A DNA stretch of 64,000 bases, from assembly GCA_021151695.1 (NCBI GenBank), contig JAGKWU010000005.1, positions 186,001 to 250,000 of the forward strand, read 5' to 3'. This DNA comes from Cellvibrionaceae bacterium. GTDB lineage: Bacteria > Pseudomonadota > Gammaproteobacteria > Pseudomonadales > Cellvibrionaceae. Below, piece by piece: positions 43,803-53,120 of the stretch. The notes under the pieces were generated by a model, which worked only from the letters and a program-made list of their open reading frames with translations, searched no databases and was not told the DNA's origin. Every line of letters starts with the position of its first letter. Positions within the stretch are counted from its first letter, which is position 1. The translations under genes were made by a program, and so were the position numbers.

Positions 43803-44128
43803 TGCGCACCTCCCACTTTTTTGAGCACGGCCTGGTTGAGCGGCTCCAGTACAGTATTCGCGTAATAAACGTAAATGCCGGTGATGATCATGCAAAAGAA
43901 GATGATCCCCAGGCCAAGCACCACACCAATGGATGTCACACCAGCACCTACGGGCGCGCCAAGGGCAACAGGATCAAAGGCGATAGTAAGGATCAGGGCG
44001 AAGTAGGCGATTATCACGGCGGCCGCGAGTGGCCAGGTGATTTTTTTGCGTGCGCGGGTCAAGGCCAGGTACTCAGGGAGCTGGTGTATCTCTGTAGGGT
44101 TTTCAAACTGGGTCATAGGGGTTTCCAT
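43799..44128 (-). CDS. yjcH: DUF485 membrane protein (YjcH-type)
   Basis: 109 residues with two membrane helices (about 32-50 and 64-88) and the DUF485 pattern YLALTRARKKITWPLAAAV. It nearly always precedes actP in proteobacteria and shares its operon; its role in acetate transport is not defined. The stop overlaps the actP ATG (ATGA). An internal ATG at 44116 (MTQFENP) is an equally plausible start. Confidence 0.88.
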   Translation of the reverse strand: METPMTQFENPTEIHQLPEYLALTRARKKITWPLAAAVIIAYFALILTIAFDPVALGAPVGAGVTSIGVVLGLGIIFFCMIITGIYVYYANTVLEPLNQAVLKKVGGAQ

Positions 44129-44494
44129 GTTATGGTCTTATTGTTTGCAGGCCGCGCTAACTGGAGGCCGCCCACAGGTTATTGTGTTTTTGCCGCTGTA
44201 TGTCAGGTAGCAATCCATGGCCGCCCGTTGTTTTTTGTATAGTATTTTTGTGTGGTGAGCACTGCCGGAGCTTATTGTCGTTTGTACTTTCTGTGCCACG
44301 GGCGCAACGATTCTATCAGTGGGTTTTTGGGGGTGAAATAGCCTCACACAGAATTTGCCATGCATTTGCACAATTTCATGCTTTTGTCATAAAGGCTGGC
44401 AGTTAGGGCTGATTGTTTGACGCGTTTAGGCGTTATCCGTAGTAAATCCCATTTCTTTGGGCTAGGCTCGAACTATGTTTCAAGGAGCGCAGCC
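44129..44494. other. Intergenic region between divergent DUF485 and holin-like membrane genes
   Basis: No gene, strong promoter or clear repeat was found in these 366 bases. A TTGACG hexamer (44417-44422) with a poor -10 17 nt on might serve the rightward gene. Confidence 0.4.
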
Positions 44495-44968
44495 ATGTTT
44501 AATATCAGCAATCAACTCAAAGAATTACGTTCAAGTATTGTGGGCATAGGGCTGGTGATAGTCACCGCGGCCCTGGGGCTTGTCTGGATCAGTATCGGTT
44601 TGTACGCTTTTTTGTCGGCCAGGTTAGGGCCCGTCTGGGGGCCAATATTGTTAGGTGTCTTGTTTTTATTGCCTTTGCTCGGCGCTGCCGTAGCGCGCTT
44701 GTTTTCCACTAAGCCAGAGCCTGTTCAGCCAAACATGATGACAGCGCAGAGCGATGAAGCCATGCTGGGAATTGCCAAACTCACCGAGAGCCTCTCTGGT
44801 CAATCGCCCATGGTAGCGACCAGTGTGGCGGTGATTGCGGGTGTTATAGCCGTGCGTTTTCCTTCACTCTTAACGTTGTTTGTGCAATTGGCGAACGCCT
44901 GGGTGGCGGATATGAAATTGCGTGCGGCGCGGGCGACTGAGCAAAAAACGAACGAACCATCCCAATAG
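44495..44968 (+). CDS. Small membrane protein of unknown function
   Basis: 157 residues from ATG 44495, preceded by AAGGAG. Two strong hydrophobic segments (about residues 18-38 and 47-68) form a hairpin, and a third weaker one (about 108-130) is followed by a charged tail. It resembles the broad phage-holin-like/YqjE class in layout only; I do not recognise a specific family. It stands alone between two copies of a REP-like palindrome. Confidence 0.6.
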   Translation: MFNISNQLKELRSSIVGIGLVIVTAALGLVWISIGLYAFLSARLGPVWGPILLGVLFLLPLLGAAVARLFSTKPEPVQPNMMTAQSDEAMLGIAKLTESLSGQSPMVATSVAVIAGVIAVRFPSLLTLFVQLANAWVADMKLRAARATEQKTNEPSQ

Positions 44969-44980
44969 CGATGTATTTGA

Positions 44981-45014
44981 TATCGTCATCCTCGCGCAGC
45001 GGGATGACGATTCC
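44981..45014 (-). repeat. REP-like palindrome, copy B (inverted)
   Basis: CGTCATCC (44984-44991) and GGATGACG (45002-45009). The whole 34 bases are the reverse complement of copy A at 42101-42134 apart from a few edge bases. Confidence 0.75.
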
Positions 45015-45035
45015 TTTTAGGTTTGCGTTGCGGTA

Positions 45036-47000
45036 TCAGGAATTAATTTTGATGCTAATTCCCGTCTTGCTGTAAGTGATAGTTGCTGTGTGCTCGTTCA
45101 CCGTAATGCTGGTGAACTTGCCCTGCAGCGATCCCGCTGTAATTACCTGAATCGTATCGCCCACCGCTGGTTTGTAATCCTTCGCAAAATTAATCACCAA
45201 CATGCCGCCGGTAATAGTCGTGGTGTTCTTCACTTCCAACACAGCTTTACTGCTGCTTACCAGCACACGAGTGGTGCCTGCTACCTGGGTAAATGCGCTG
45301 GCGATTTGCAGAGCGCCAGTTGATGGGGAATTGATGGATTGCACATCCAGCGTCCCGCCATTGATATAAACATCACCCGCACCCAGCGCCGTTGCCGAAC
45401 CAGCAACCAGCGTGCCTTCATCGACTTGCGTACCTCCGGTGTAAGTGTTGTTGCCAGTCAACTGCAAGCTGCCAGTGCCGCGCTTGGTGAGCTTGCCCGC
45501 GCCACTGATATCGTTGCGCCAGCTGTCTTTTGCGTTAAAGCCGTCGAGTTTTGCATCCATGGTGACAGTGACATCGCCATCAAAACGACCGTAACCATCG
45601 GCGGCGGCAAACAGGTTGAGACGACCCCAGCCTTCAGCGTCATCCATGGCCGGATAGCCAGATGGCAATGCAGTGGTTTTCAGCACTACGCGTCGTTGGT
45701 TTACGTCGAGATAAGGCAGGCGAGTTTCCAATAACACTTCTGCATTTTTGGGAACGACGGCTTCTTTGGTTTTATCGCTGATCTGTGCAAAACCAAAGGT
45801 CAGGCGACGTAAATAGTCGGCCTTGTTGGTGGCGTAGTTGGCAAAGCGATCATTGGCGTTAGTGCCAGAATGGGCATAGGCGTTGAAGTCCAGCAGATTG
45901 CTGGTTTTCGCGGCGGCCATCAATGCCGTGTGTGCTTGAGTATAAGCATCAGCTTTGCGGCCGGCATTGGAAGCTGCCGTCACCAGGCTGGCTGCGGCCA
46001 CAGCAGTACCGTGGATGCGTCCACCGATCACATCCATTGGTGAATGCATACCAGCATAAATACGGTTTTCCCCCAATTCTAAACCGCGAGCCAACAATTC
46101 CTGAAAACGCTCGGGCACGGCGTAGGCCATCGCAAGTGACACGCGCACAGCTTCAGCGCTGTGACCGCTGATAAAACCGCCGTCAGTATTGGCGCTGCTG
46201 CTTTTTGCGGGCACCAGGGCGGGCACGACTTTTACATCGCTGCTCCAACGCCAGGGGCGTGCGTATTTATAAAAACGTTTCGCTGGTTCGGTGGAACCAT
46301 TGGTACCTATATTGGCTACCAGATCCACGACCGTACCGAATTGGGTATTGGTTGCACTGCCCACGCCGGTGTTATTGCCTGAATCGTTGTAGAGCACGGT
46401 GGTGGCATCGGCGGGAATGTTGGTGATGCTGGTGACCTGTTGCGCAGCCGTGCGCCAGGCATCAGTCAAGGGGCCCATACCATCAGTGAGGCTGTAGGCT
46501 TTGCCGCGACGGTCATCAAGGTAAGCGGCTAACTCCTGCGCAGCGGTGCGATTTTTGGTGAGGTTGACGACGTAATTAATATTCGCATCGTGCACCGTTT
46601 TATTCAGCACAGTGCCGTCAGTGGCATCGCCGGGAACGCCAGTCCAGCTGGAGGCAACTACCGCCGGGAAACTGCCATTTGCAGGTGCCGCTGCTCCTGC
46701 ATCCACCAATAAAGTAGATGGCTTCCAGATATCCAAAAAACCGGCGACTACACGCACACCGGCATTGGTTTCCAGAGTTACATAACGTGCATCGCCGCGC
46801 TGGTTGGTCGCGACATTATCGACAAAGGGCAGCACTTTGGTTTCGTCGGGCACTGGCGCACTGTCAGTTTTTCCCAAGCCTGCTGGAGGGTTTGGTGCGA
46901 CCACAGGTGCAGCTTTATCGCTGTCACCACCGCAGGCGCTGAGGAATAAAGAAGCGCTCAGGGCGAGCGCTAAAGGACGAACAGAAAATGACGAACTCAT
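45036..47000 (-). CDS. PAP2-type phosphatase lipoprotein with autotransporter-associated beta-strand repeat
   Basis: 654 residues from ATG 47000, with GGAAAGG upstream. A lipoprotein signal ends in FLSACGG. The central PAP2/haloperoxidase-type active site is complete: KRFYKYARPWRW (KxxxxxxRP), GGFISGHSAEAV (the SGH motif) and NRIYAGMHSPMDVIGG (RxxxxxHxxxD). Near residue 555 comes an autotransporter-associated beta-strand unit (TGNNTYTGGTQVDEGTLVAG), and the end is a beta-rich domain. It should sit outside the inner membrane and remove phosphate from lipids or other esters. It lies 41 nt downstream of an EEP-type phosphodiesterase on the same strand. Confidence 0.88.
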   Translation of the reverse strand: MSSSFSVRPLALALSASLFLSACGGDSDKAAPVVAPNPPAGLGKTDSAPVPDETKVLPFVDNVATNQRGDARYVTLETNAGVRVVAGFLDIWKPSTLLVDAGAAAPANGSFPAVVASSWTGVPGDATDGTVLNKTVHDANINYVVNLTKNRTAAQELAAYLDDRRGKAYSLTDGMGPLTDAWRTAAQQVTSITNIPADATTVLYNDSGNNTGVGSATNTQFGTVVDLVANIGTNGSTEPAKRFYKYARPWRWSSDVKVVPALVPAKSSSANTDGGFISGHSAEAVRVSLAMAYAVPERFQELLARGLELGENRIYAGMHSPMDVIGGRIHGTAVAAASLVTAASNAGRKADAYTQAHTALMAAAKTSNLLDFNAYAHSGTNANDRFANYATNKADYLRRLTFGFAQISDKTKEAVVPKNAEVLLETRLPYLDVNQRRVVLKTTALPSGYPAMDDAEGWGRLNLFAAADGYGRFDGDVTVTMDAKLDGFNAKDSWRNDISGAGKLTKRGTGSLQLTGNNTYTGGTQVDEGTLVAGSATALGAGDVYINGGTLDVQSINSPSTGALQIASAFTQVAGTTRVLVSSSKAVLEVKNTTTITGGMLVINFAKDYKPAVGDTIQVITAGSLQGKFTSITVNEHTATITYSKTGISIKINS

Positions 47001-47040
47001 GTAAATAACCTTTCCGGTATTGTAAAAAATGTGATGGGGA

Positions 47041-48342
47041 TTAACGGGTGCGTGCAATAAAACCAACCTTGTCCAGCTCATCGCCCGCGCGACCGAAAGC
47101 ACCGATAAATGCCATACCTGTCGGGGCTGTCATGGTTGCGCAAGTACCGCTCTTGGTGCCGCCGTAAATGCGGTTGCCCTGGTTGGTTTTAATATCGAGA
47201 TAAAAAATACGTGTGGTACTTTTCTTGTCCTGGCAAGCGGTAATTTCAGTGATGTAGTTAGCCGCACTCAAATTCAGGCTGGTCGTAGTGGAGTAGGTGG
47301 TGCCGTGCGCAAGGCTGGTGCCATTGGCGTAAGTGAATGTCAGGTTGTTTACACGCGCACCTGTACTGATGCTCACTTTGGTCAGCAGCGGATAATTGTT
47401 AGCGCTGAGTGACACCAAATCGTTATAGAAAGTAGCGTGAGGTCCACCCAGTACACTGCTAAAAGCAAAACCTGTATTAAAGGCATAACTGAATTTTGCA
47501 GCGAGCGGATCGTGGTCAGACAGCGGTTGATTGCTGCTATCCACAAAATAATTTGGAACGTAAGAATCATTTAGACTCAGTGTGATAGCAGCGCTGCTGC
47601 GGTATAAAATTTTATCTACGCGCTCGCAACTGGCAGAGTTTTTGTCAGTGCAATCCAACAAGGCCGCCGCATCGGATTGCGGATAAACGCCAGCACGGGC
47701 TTTCTCAATCCAGGTGTCTTTAAAGCCAGCATTTTTAAACGCGGAGAGCGCGACATTGTCTGTAGGGCGTGTGTAGCGGCTGTTGGTGTCGCCCGCAACT
47801 ATCACGGCATGACCCATGGAATGGCTTTCAATGTAGGCAAGAATTTGCGCGAGGTTTTTTGCACGCGCCGCATTGGAGTTATCGTCGGTGTCCGCATCTG
47901 TGTGCAGGTTGTACACGTCCAGAATCGCCCCGCCCGCAAGAAAATGGCGCGACATATAAAAACCTTTGGGGGTGGCACAATCGGAGCCGCTGTCGAACAG
48001 GCCGTAGCAGTCGCTCCACTTAATGCGTTCAAAATCCGTATAGGCAAAGCGCGAAAACAAATTCATGCCATCGCCAATGGCGGCATCACCAGACGTGTCT
48101 GAGCGGTAGGCGTGGTTATCCAGGCTGATCAAATCGCTGTGGTAGTGAAAATCCTCTTGCACATTGACTATGTCAAAGTCATTGAGCAGCGGGCTGATTT
48201 TTACCGTGTTGGTTGCTGGTTTGCCCGAGCTCAAGCCCTCGGGCAAACCAGCCACGTTGTAAGTGAGAATGCTAAAGGTATTGGCGGCCAGTGCAGGAAC
48301 GGACAGGCTCATAGCAGCAATAAATTTAATCAACGATTTCAC
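47041..48342 (-). CDS. Secreted endonuclease/exonuclease/phosphatase-family enzyme with jacalin-like domain
   Basis: 433 residues from a GTG at 48342 that has AAGGAGG upstream and opens a good signal peptide (KSLIKFIAAMSLSVPALAA). The EEP fold has ILTYNVAGLPEG, IVNVQEDFHYHS, VIVAGDTNSRYT and PLSDHDPLAAKF. The C-terminal part (about 295-433) matches jacalin-type lectins: GGPHATFYNDL, NNLTFTYANGTSLAHG and MAFIGAFGRAGDELDKVG. EEP enzymes of this layout include sphingomyelinase-like phosphodiesterases, while others are nucleases; the sequence does not decide. The lectin would hold it on glycan or glycolipid. It is probably co-expressed with the PAP2 protein. Confidence 0.88.
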   Translation of the reverse strand: MKSLIKFIAAMSLSVPALAANTFSILTYNVAGLPEGLSSGKPATNTVKISPLLNDFDIVNVQEDFHYHSDLISLDNHAYRSDTSGDAAIGDGMNLFSRFAYTDFERIKWSDCYGLFDSGSDCATPKGFYMSRHFLAGGAILDVYNLHTDADTDDNSNAARAKNLAQILAYIESHSMGHAVIVAGDTNSRYTRPTDNVALSAFKNAGFKDTWIEKARAGVYPQSDAAALLDCTDKNSASCERVDKILYRSSAAITLSLNDSYVPNYFVDSSNQPLSDHDPLAAKFSYAFNTGFAFSSVLGGPHATFYNDLVSLSANNYPLLTKVSISTGARVNNLTFTYANGTSLAHGTTYSTTTSLNLSAANYITEITACQDKKSTTRIFYLDIKTNQGNRIYGGTKSGTCATMTAPTGMAFIGAFGRAGDELDKVGFIARTR

Positions 48343-48673
48343 AGTTGCCTCCTTAACGTTTTTTGAATGGTGGATTTCCCTCCGCGACGCCTGAATAGGA
48401 ATCGGGAAGTTATTGCTAAAGAGCGATTCGGCGAAGAAAGGGGACAAGCTGGGTAACGAAATTTTTTTATTTTTATCGCGGCGACAAAAAAACATCGCGT
48501 GTCATTAATTTGCAGTATTTGGCTGTTGTAATGCTGAAATTTTTTACACGGCAGATATTGCGAGAATCCCCATCGGCGCGTGGTGCAGGTTGTCATACAA
48601 AACTTATAAGCTGTGGATTTTTATCGGGAATCATCCCTCGGGATAGCCCGAGGGAATCGTGAGAGAAGCGCTA
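48343..48673. other. Divergent intergenic region before the sigma factor gene
   Basis: No gene. It holds a perfect hairpin, CCCTCGGG-ATAG-CCCGAGGG (48635-48654), which ends 20 nt before the sigma-factor ATG and has no T-run. It could affect translation of the sigma gene or be another small repetitive palindrome. Confidence 0.5.
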
Positions 48674-49186
48674 ATGCTGGAATTAGAAAAAAATCCTGCG
48701 CCGACCAATGTGGCCCAACGCCTGATAGAGCAAGGCAGTTTGCTCCGGCGTTATGTTGGTCGCCACACCGCTGAGCCACAGGACGCGGCGGATATTTACC
48801 AGGAATCCATCCTGCGTGTGATGGAGCAGGCGCGTGGCCGGGCAATCCACAATCCGCTCGCCTATGCCATTCGCGTGGCAAAAAATTTGATTATTAATAA
48901 ACCCAAAGCCAGGAATGAATCGGATGATGCGCTGCAAGAGTTAATTTGCCCCGCGCCTTCGCCGGAAGAGTCGCTCAACCAGCAGCAGCGGTTGCAGGCT
49001 TTTAAAACATTTTTGGCAACCATGCCGAGCCTGCGTCGTGAAGTGCTATTGCGTCGTAGGATCAACGGTGAAACGCGTGCGCAAATTGCAGCGGCTATGG
49101 ATATGAGTGAAGACGCGGTAAAAAAACATATCACCCGCGCGCTGGCCGATTTGCAGCGCTTTGTGGATGAGCAAAATCTAGCCTGA
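48674..49186 (+). CDS. FecI-type ECF sigma factor
   Basis: 170 residues from ATG 48674; a GTG at 48659 is possible but overlaps its own ribosome binding region (GAGAGAAGC). Region 2 is seen in DAADIYQESILRVME and NPLAYAIRVAKNLI. Region 4 is in TMPSLRREVLLRRRINGE followed by TRAQIAAAMDMSEDAVKKHI. It would direct polymerase to the receptor gene downstream when released by the FecR-like protein. The anti-sigma gene starts 14 nt later. Confidence 0.9.
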   Translation: MLELEKNPAPTNVAQRLIEQGSLLRRYVGRHTAEPQDAADIYQESILRVMEQARGRAIHNPLAYAIRVAKNLIINKPKARNESDDALQELICPAPSPEESLNQQQRLQAFKTFLATMPSLRREVLLRRRINGETRAQIAAAMDMSEDAVKKHITRALADLQRFVDEQNLA

Positions 49187-49200
49187 GCCATTGCAAGACT

Positions 49201-50232
49201 ATGGATGAACCCTTACACATCAATGATCATCAACTGCCGAGTGAAATGCAGGATGATTACGAACGCGCCGCCGAATGGTTGGACGCTATGGCCGACGGTC
49301 CACTGGATGAATTAACCCAGCGGCGTTTCGCTCAATGGCTCGTATCCAACAATCAGCGTCGCGCTATTTTTGAACGCATGATGGCCAGCTGGGAAGACGA
49401 AGCGCTGAATACCGCTGCGGCGCGTTACATGAATGATTTACGCATGCTGATGCGACCGCGCCGTCATTTGCTCGATATAGTTCGCCCTTACAGTTTTGCG
49501 TTGGCGACCAGTTTGCTCGTTGCGCTGGGTGTTGTGGTCATGCAGCCTTGGAAGCAGCCAGCGCAAGGTTTTGATAGCCAATTAAGTTGTGCAACTGGCC
49601 GTAGTAAAACCTGGCAATTGGTGGATGGCTCCAATGTGGAATTGAGCGGACGCACGCAAGTCGCCGTACATTTTTCCGCAGGCAGGCGCGATCTGGAGTT
49701 GCAACAGGGCGCCGCTTATTTTCAAGTGGCCCATGACAAATCCCGTCCCTTTGATGTGCATATTGGCGATGTGAGTGTCGTGGCAGTAGGTACGGAATTT
49801 ACGATAGATAAAACCCGCGATGCGATAGAGGTTGTTGTGCATGAAGGCATTGTCGCCTTGTGCGAACATGCAGGTGCCAACATGAAAAAACTGACTGTTG
49901 GGCAGCGCGCTCGTATCGTCAAAGGTCGTGTTGCTATAGATTCGGTGGACACTGCGCAACTGATTGACTGGCGTTCAGACTGGATAGATGTGCACAACGA
50001 ATCCCTACAGTTTTTGGTAGAGCATCTCAATCGTTACGCCACTATTCCTATCGAGGTTCCCAGTCCGGATTTACAACAGCAGCGAGTGGCTGGCCGTTTC
50101 CAGTTGCGTAACACGGATGAAGCTCTGGCGATATTAGCGGATCTGTATGGATTGGATATTCGCTCGCGCGCTGGTGTGCAGGAACTTGTTTATAAAAAAA
50201 ATAATCCCGTTAATACCAATAACAAACCTTAA
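49201..50232 (+). CDS. FecR-type transmembrane anti-sigma regulator
   Basis: 343 residues. The cytoplasmic N-terminus carries the DUF4880 pattern (ERAAEWLDAMADGPLDE and RRFAQWLVSNNQRRAIFERM), then one membrane helix (about 98-118, FALATSLLVALGVVVM), the periplasmic FecR domain (VDGSNVELSGRTQVAVHFS, VVAVGTEFTIDKTRDAIEVV) and a C-terminal STN-like DUF4974 part (VAGRFQLRNTDEALAILAD). It passes a signal from the receptor's N-terminal domain to the sigma factor. Gaps on both sides are 14 nt, so the three genes form one unit. Confidence 0.92.
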   Translation: MDEPLHINDHQLPSEMQDDYERAAEWLDAMADGPLDELTQRRFAQWLVSNNQRRAIFERMMASWEDEALNTAAARYMNDLRMLMRPRRHLLDIVRPYSFALATSLLVALGVVVMQPWKQPAQGFDSQLSCATGRSKTWQLVDGSNVELSGRTQVAVHFSAGRRDLELQQGAAYFQVAHDKSRPFDVHIGDVSVVAVGTEFTIDKTRDAIEVVVHEGIVALCEHAGANMKKLTVGQRARIVKGRVAIDSVDTAQLIDWRSDWIDVHNESLQFLVEHLNRYATIPIEVPSPDLQQQRVAGRFQLRNTDEALAILADLYGLDIRSRAGVQELVYKKNNPVNTNNKP

Positions 50233-50246
50233 CGAGATTTTCTTTT

Positions 50247-53084
50247 GTGCGCATAAATAGCACCAGGTTTTTTGCGCAGCTGCTGGCGATACTCTTTTGG
50301 TCACCCTTGCTATGGGCGCAAGCCGAAGAGGCCCGGCAGTTTTCTTTCGCACTGCCGGCGCAATCACTGGTGCAATCCCTTGCGGATTTTTCGCGCATCA
50401 CCGGACAGGCGCTTATCTATAACCCTGCCATTGCGCAAGCTAAAAACGCGCCCGCTATGCAGGGATCATTTACGGCCGACCAGGCGTTACAAAGACTATT
50501 GGATGACAAAGGCTTGCAGGCACAGCAAAAACAAAATGCCTGGGTCATCAAACTATTACCTGTCGAAGTTCCGCGAGAAAAAACAAGCCCAGTCATTGTG
50601 GACGAGGTGGTTGTCACTGGCTATTACACAAAAAGCCTGCAGGCGGCACTCGCGAAAAAATACCAAAGCAATCAAATACTGGATGCTGTGGTTGCCGAGG
50701 ATATTGAAAAATTACCTGCACAAAATATTGCTGAAGCCTTGCAGCACAGCCCTGGCGTTACTGTGGTGCGCGACAGGGGCGAAGCCTTGTTTATCAGTAT
50801 TCGCGGCTTACCCAGCAGCTTTAATAAAGTCACCCTCAATGGCAACAGCCTGGCCAGTAATGAAAACGTACGCAATTCCGGTCAGTATGGCCGACGTTTT
50901 CATTTTGATACTTTTCCCGCGGAGTTGGTGGCAGGTGTTGAAGTGATAAAGACCAGTAGCGCCGATCAGGATGAAGGTGCCATAGGTGGCAGTGTGAACA
51001 TTCGCACTTTCGCGCCTTTTGAGATAGCACACAACAAATTGTCACTGGCTGCATCTGTCGATGAATCGCAATTGGCTGGCTCCGGCAAGCCGCGCCTGTC
51101 GCTACTGGGAAATTGGCTCAATAGTGATTCCACACTGGGCGTAACCATTGCCGGCAGTTATGCGCAACGCAGCTTGCGGCAAGATCGCGCGCTGAATTTT
51201 GGCTGGCAAACGATTGTTGATGATAAAGGCGAATCCTTGATTACGCCGTTAAGTTTGCGGCCAACATTGGAATTGGAGGGTCGTGAACGACAAGGTCTAA
51301 CCGCCGCATTGCAATGGCAGCCGGATGAGCAACTGCAACTGGATCTGCATTGGCTGGTGTTAGCGCAGAATATTGATTACAACGAGTTCAGTTACGGTGC
51401 CAGCTATGATGCAACCAGGTTAACGAGTGGTACAGCCAGACTGCGTGGCGATGCGCTATTTGCCGGCGAGACTGATACTGGCTCCGCACAAATCAGTCGC
51501 GAATCCGCGGGTATTGTGGATCGCAACCACGCATTGGATCTTGATCTTCACTATCAATGGAATGACTGGCAATTGGATGTGCGTCTGGCAGATTCACAGG
51601 CACGCAGCTATAACGATGATCCCATCAAGCGTATTCGTTTGCGTAGCGATAGCGACCTGGATTTGCAATTTAATTTCCCGCAAATTAATGGTGAGCGGAT
51701 TCCCACACTGATTTTATCGGGAGCAGAGTTGGAGAATCCGCAAGAAATTTTTGGTCGACGGCTTGAATGGCGAATGATCGACTCCCGTGATCGCGAGCAA
51801 TCCCTTGGTGTTAGCGCGAAATATCAATGGGATGGCGATTGGTTGGAATCACTCGCGATAGGGGCGAAGCTGACGCGACACCAGCGTGTTTACCTGCGCA
51901 AGGATGCCATTATCACGCAGGGCATAGCTGACGAGCGTTTTCCTGCAGAAGCCTATGAGCATTTTCCGGTAAAAGGATTTTTGGCAGAAGCCGAGGGACA
52001 TTTTCCACAGCAGTGGCTAATTCCGAATGAAGAATATTTTTGGCGAAATGTGGATGAGTCTGTGCTCAGTCAACAATCGTTGAGCTGGAGCGACTTATTG
52101 AATTCCTACGATATTGACGAAAATTCCCAAGCGCTATTTATCAAAACCAATTTTCACCATCAGTTGGCCAACTATGAGTGGCATGGAGATATAGGTGTGC
52201 GTGGTGTTTACAGTCGGCAGGAGGCCAATGGCTATCGATTGGATGCGGAAGGAGCCGGTCCGGCGAGTTTTATCAATAACTATTTTTATTTGTTACCTTC
52301 CCTGAATTTTGTGTTGGATTTTACCCCGCAGCTGCGTTGGCGTAATTCCCTCGGCAAAAGTATGGCGCGGCCTGATTTTCAGGATATAGCGCCGCGCATC
52401 ACACTTAATTCCGGCGGGGAATTAACGGCTGTGGGTGGCAACCCGAGATTAAAACCTGTCACATCTATGCAGTGGGATTCCGCATTGGAATGGTATTTTT
52501 CCGGTGCAGGCCTGCTGAGTGCAGGCTTGTTTTACAAACAACTGGATGATTTTTTTCAAAACCAGATTTCGCCGCTGCAACTCAATGGAAAAACCTATGC
52601 GCTGTCTTCCATTGGTAATGGCGCCGAGGCCTATGCGCGCGGATTGGAGTTAGCCTACCAGCAAAAATTACCAGCGCCTTTGCAGCACATAGGTATTGAA
52701 AGCAATTACACCTACACAGATTCGCGCGCACATTATCACAGCCAGACAGGAAGCTTTTATGATGACTTGGCCGATGTAGCGAAAAATAGTTTAAATATCG
52801 GCGGCTATTTCGAAACGGAAAATTTCACGTTGCGGTTGCACTACAGCTGGCGCGACCAAGTGCTTAACCAGGTGGGGATGGCCAATACCAGCGCGCTTAA
52901 CGCGGCGGCTTTTGGTTCATTGGATATGCACGCGGCTTACGTGTTGGCGGCGGGCTGTACGCTGAGTGTTGATGCGATCAACCTTGCCAATAGCGCCCAG
53001 CAGGAATTTGTGGCCGATAATGAATTCGCCAGCTATACGCTCTATGGCCGGCGATTTTTGGTGGGGATTAAGTGGGATTTGTAG
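50247..53084 (+). CDS. TonB-dependent transducer/receptor with STN signalling domain
   Basis: 945 residues starting at GTG 50247. The signal peptide ends near WAQAEEA; the STN domain (about 30-112: SLADFSRITGQALIYN, ALQRLLDDKGLQ) is the part that contacts FecR in the periplasm. A TonB-box-like DEVVVTGYY, a plug with EDIEKLPAQNIAEALQHSPG and RGLPSSFNKVTLNGN, and a barrel ending in VGIKWDL follow. It belongs to the same large receptor class as the one at 6101 but adds STN, so uptake is coupled to transcription. Phosphatase genes on either side suggest a phosphorus-containing substrate; an iron chelate is the classical alternative. Confidence 0.92.
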   Translation: MRINSTRFFAQLLAILFWSPLLWAQAEEARQFSFALPAQSLVQSLADFSRITGQALIYNPAIAQAKNAPAMQGSFTADQALQRLLDDKGLQAQQKQNAWVIKLLPVEVPREKTSPVIVDEVVVTGYYTKSLQAALAKKYQSNQILDAVVAEDIEKLPAQNIAEALQHSPGVTVVRDRGEALFISIRGLPSSFNKVTLNGNSLASNENVRNSGQYGRRFHFDTFPAELVAGVEVIKTSSADQDEGAIGGSVNIRTFAPFEIAHNKLSLAASVDESQLAGSGKPRLSLLGNWLNSDSTLGVTIAGSYAQRSLRQDRALNFGWQTIVDDKGESLITPLSLRPTLELEGRERQGLTAALQWQPDEQLQLDLHWLVLAQNIDYNEFSYGASYDATRLTSGTARLRGDALFAGETDTGSAQISRESAGIVDRNHALDLDLHYQWNDWQLDVRLADSQARSYNDDPIKRIRLRSDSDLDLQFNFPQINGERIPTLILSGAELENPQEIFGRRLEWRMIDSRDREQSLGVSAKYQWDGDWLESLAIGAKLTRHQRVYLRKDAIITQGIADERFPAEAYEHFPVKGFLAEAEGHFPQQWLIPNEEYFWRNVDESVLSQQSLSWSDLLNSYDIDENSQALFIKTNFHHQLANYEWHGDIGVRGVYSRQEANGYRLDAEGAGPASFINNYFYLLPSLNFVLDFTPQLRWRNSLGKSMARPDFQDIAPRITLNSGGELTAVGGNPRLKPVTSMQWDSALEWYFSGAGLLSAGLFYKQLDDFFQNQISPLQLNGKTYALSSIGNGAEAYARGLELAYQQKLPAPLQHIGIESNYTYTDSRAHYHSQTGSFYDDLADVAKNSLNIGGYFETENFTLRLHYSWRDQVLNQVGMANTSALNAAAFGSLDMHAAYVLAAGCTLSVDAINLANSAQQEFVADNEFASYTLYGRRFLVGIKWDL

Positions 53085-53097
53085 GGTGAATATAACA

Positions 53098-53120
53098 AGG
53101 CTAGATTAAATCCAGCCTTT
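53098..53120. terminator. Shared hairpin between converging receptor and response-regulator genes
   Basis: AAGGCTAGAT-TAA-ATCCAGCCTT (one mismatch) spans the stop codon of the response regulator. Short T and A runs on each side suggest a weak bidirectional terminator. Confidence 0.4.

Noticed and set aside
44495..44968. Phage holin as sign of a prophage
   Set aside because: The membrane-hairpin layout is holin-like but no other phage gene lies nearby.
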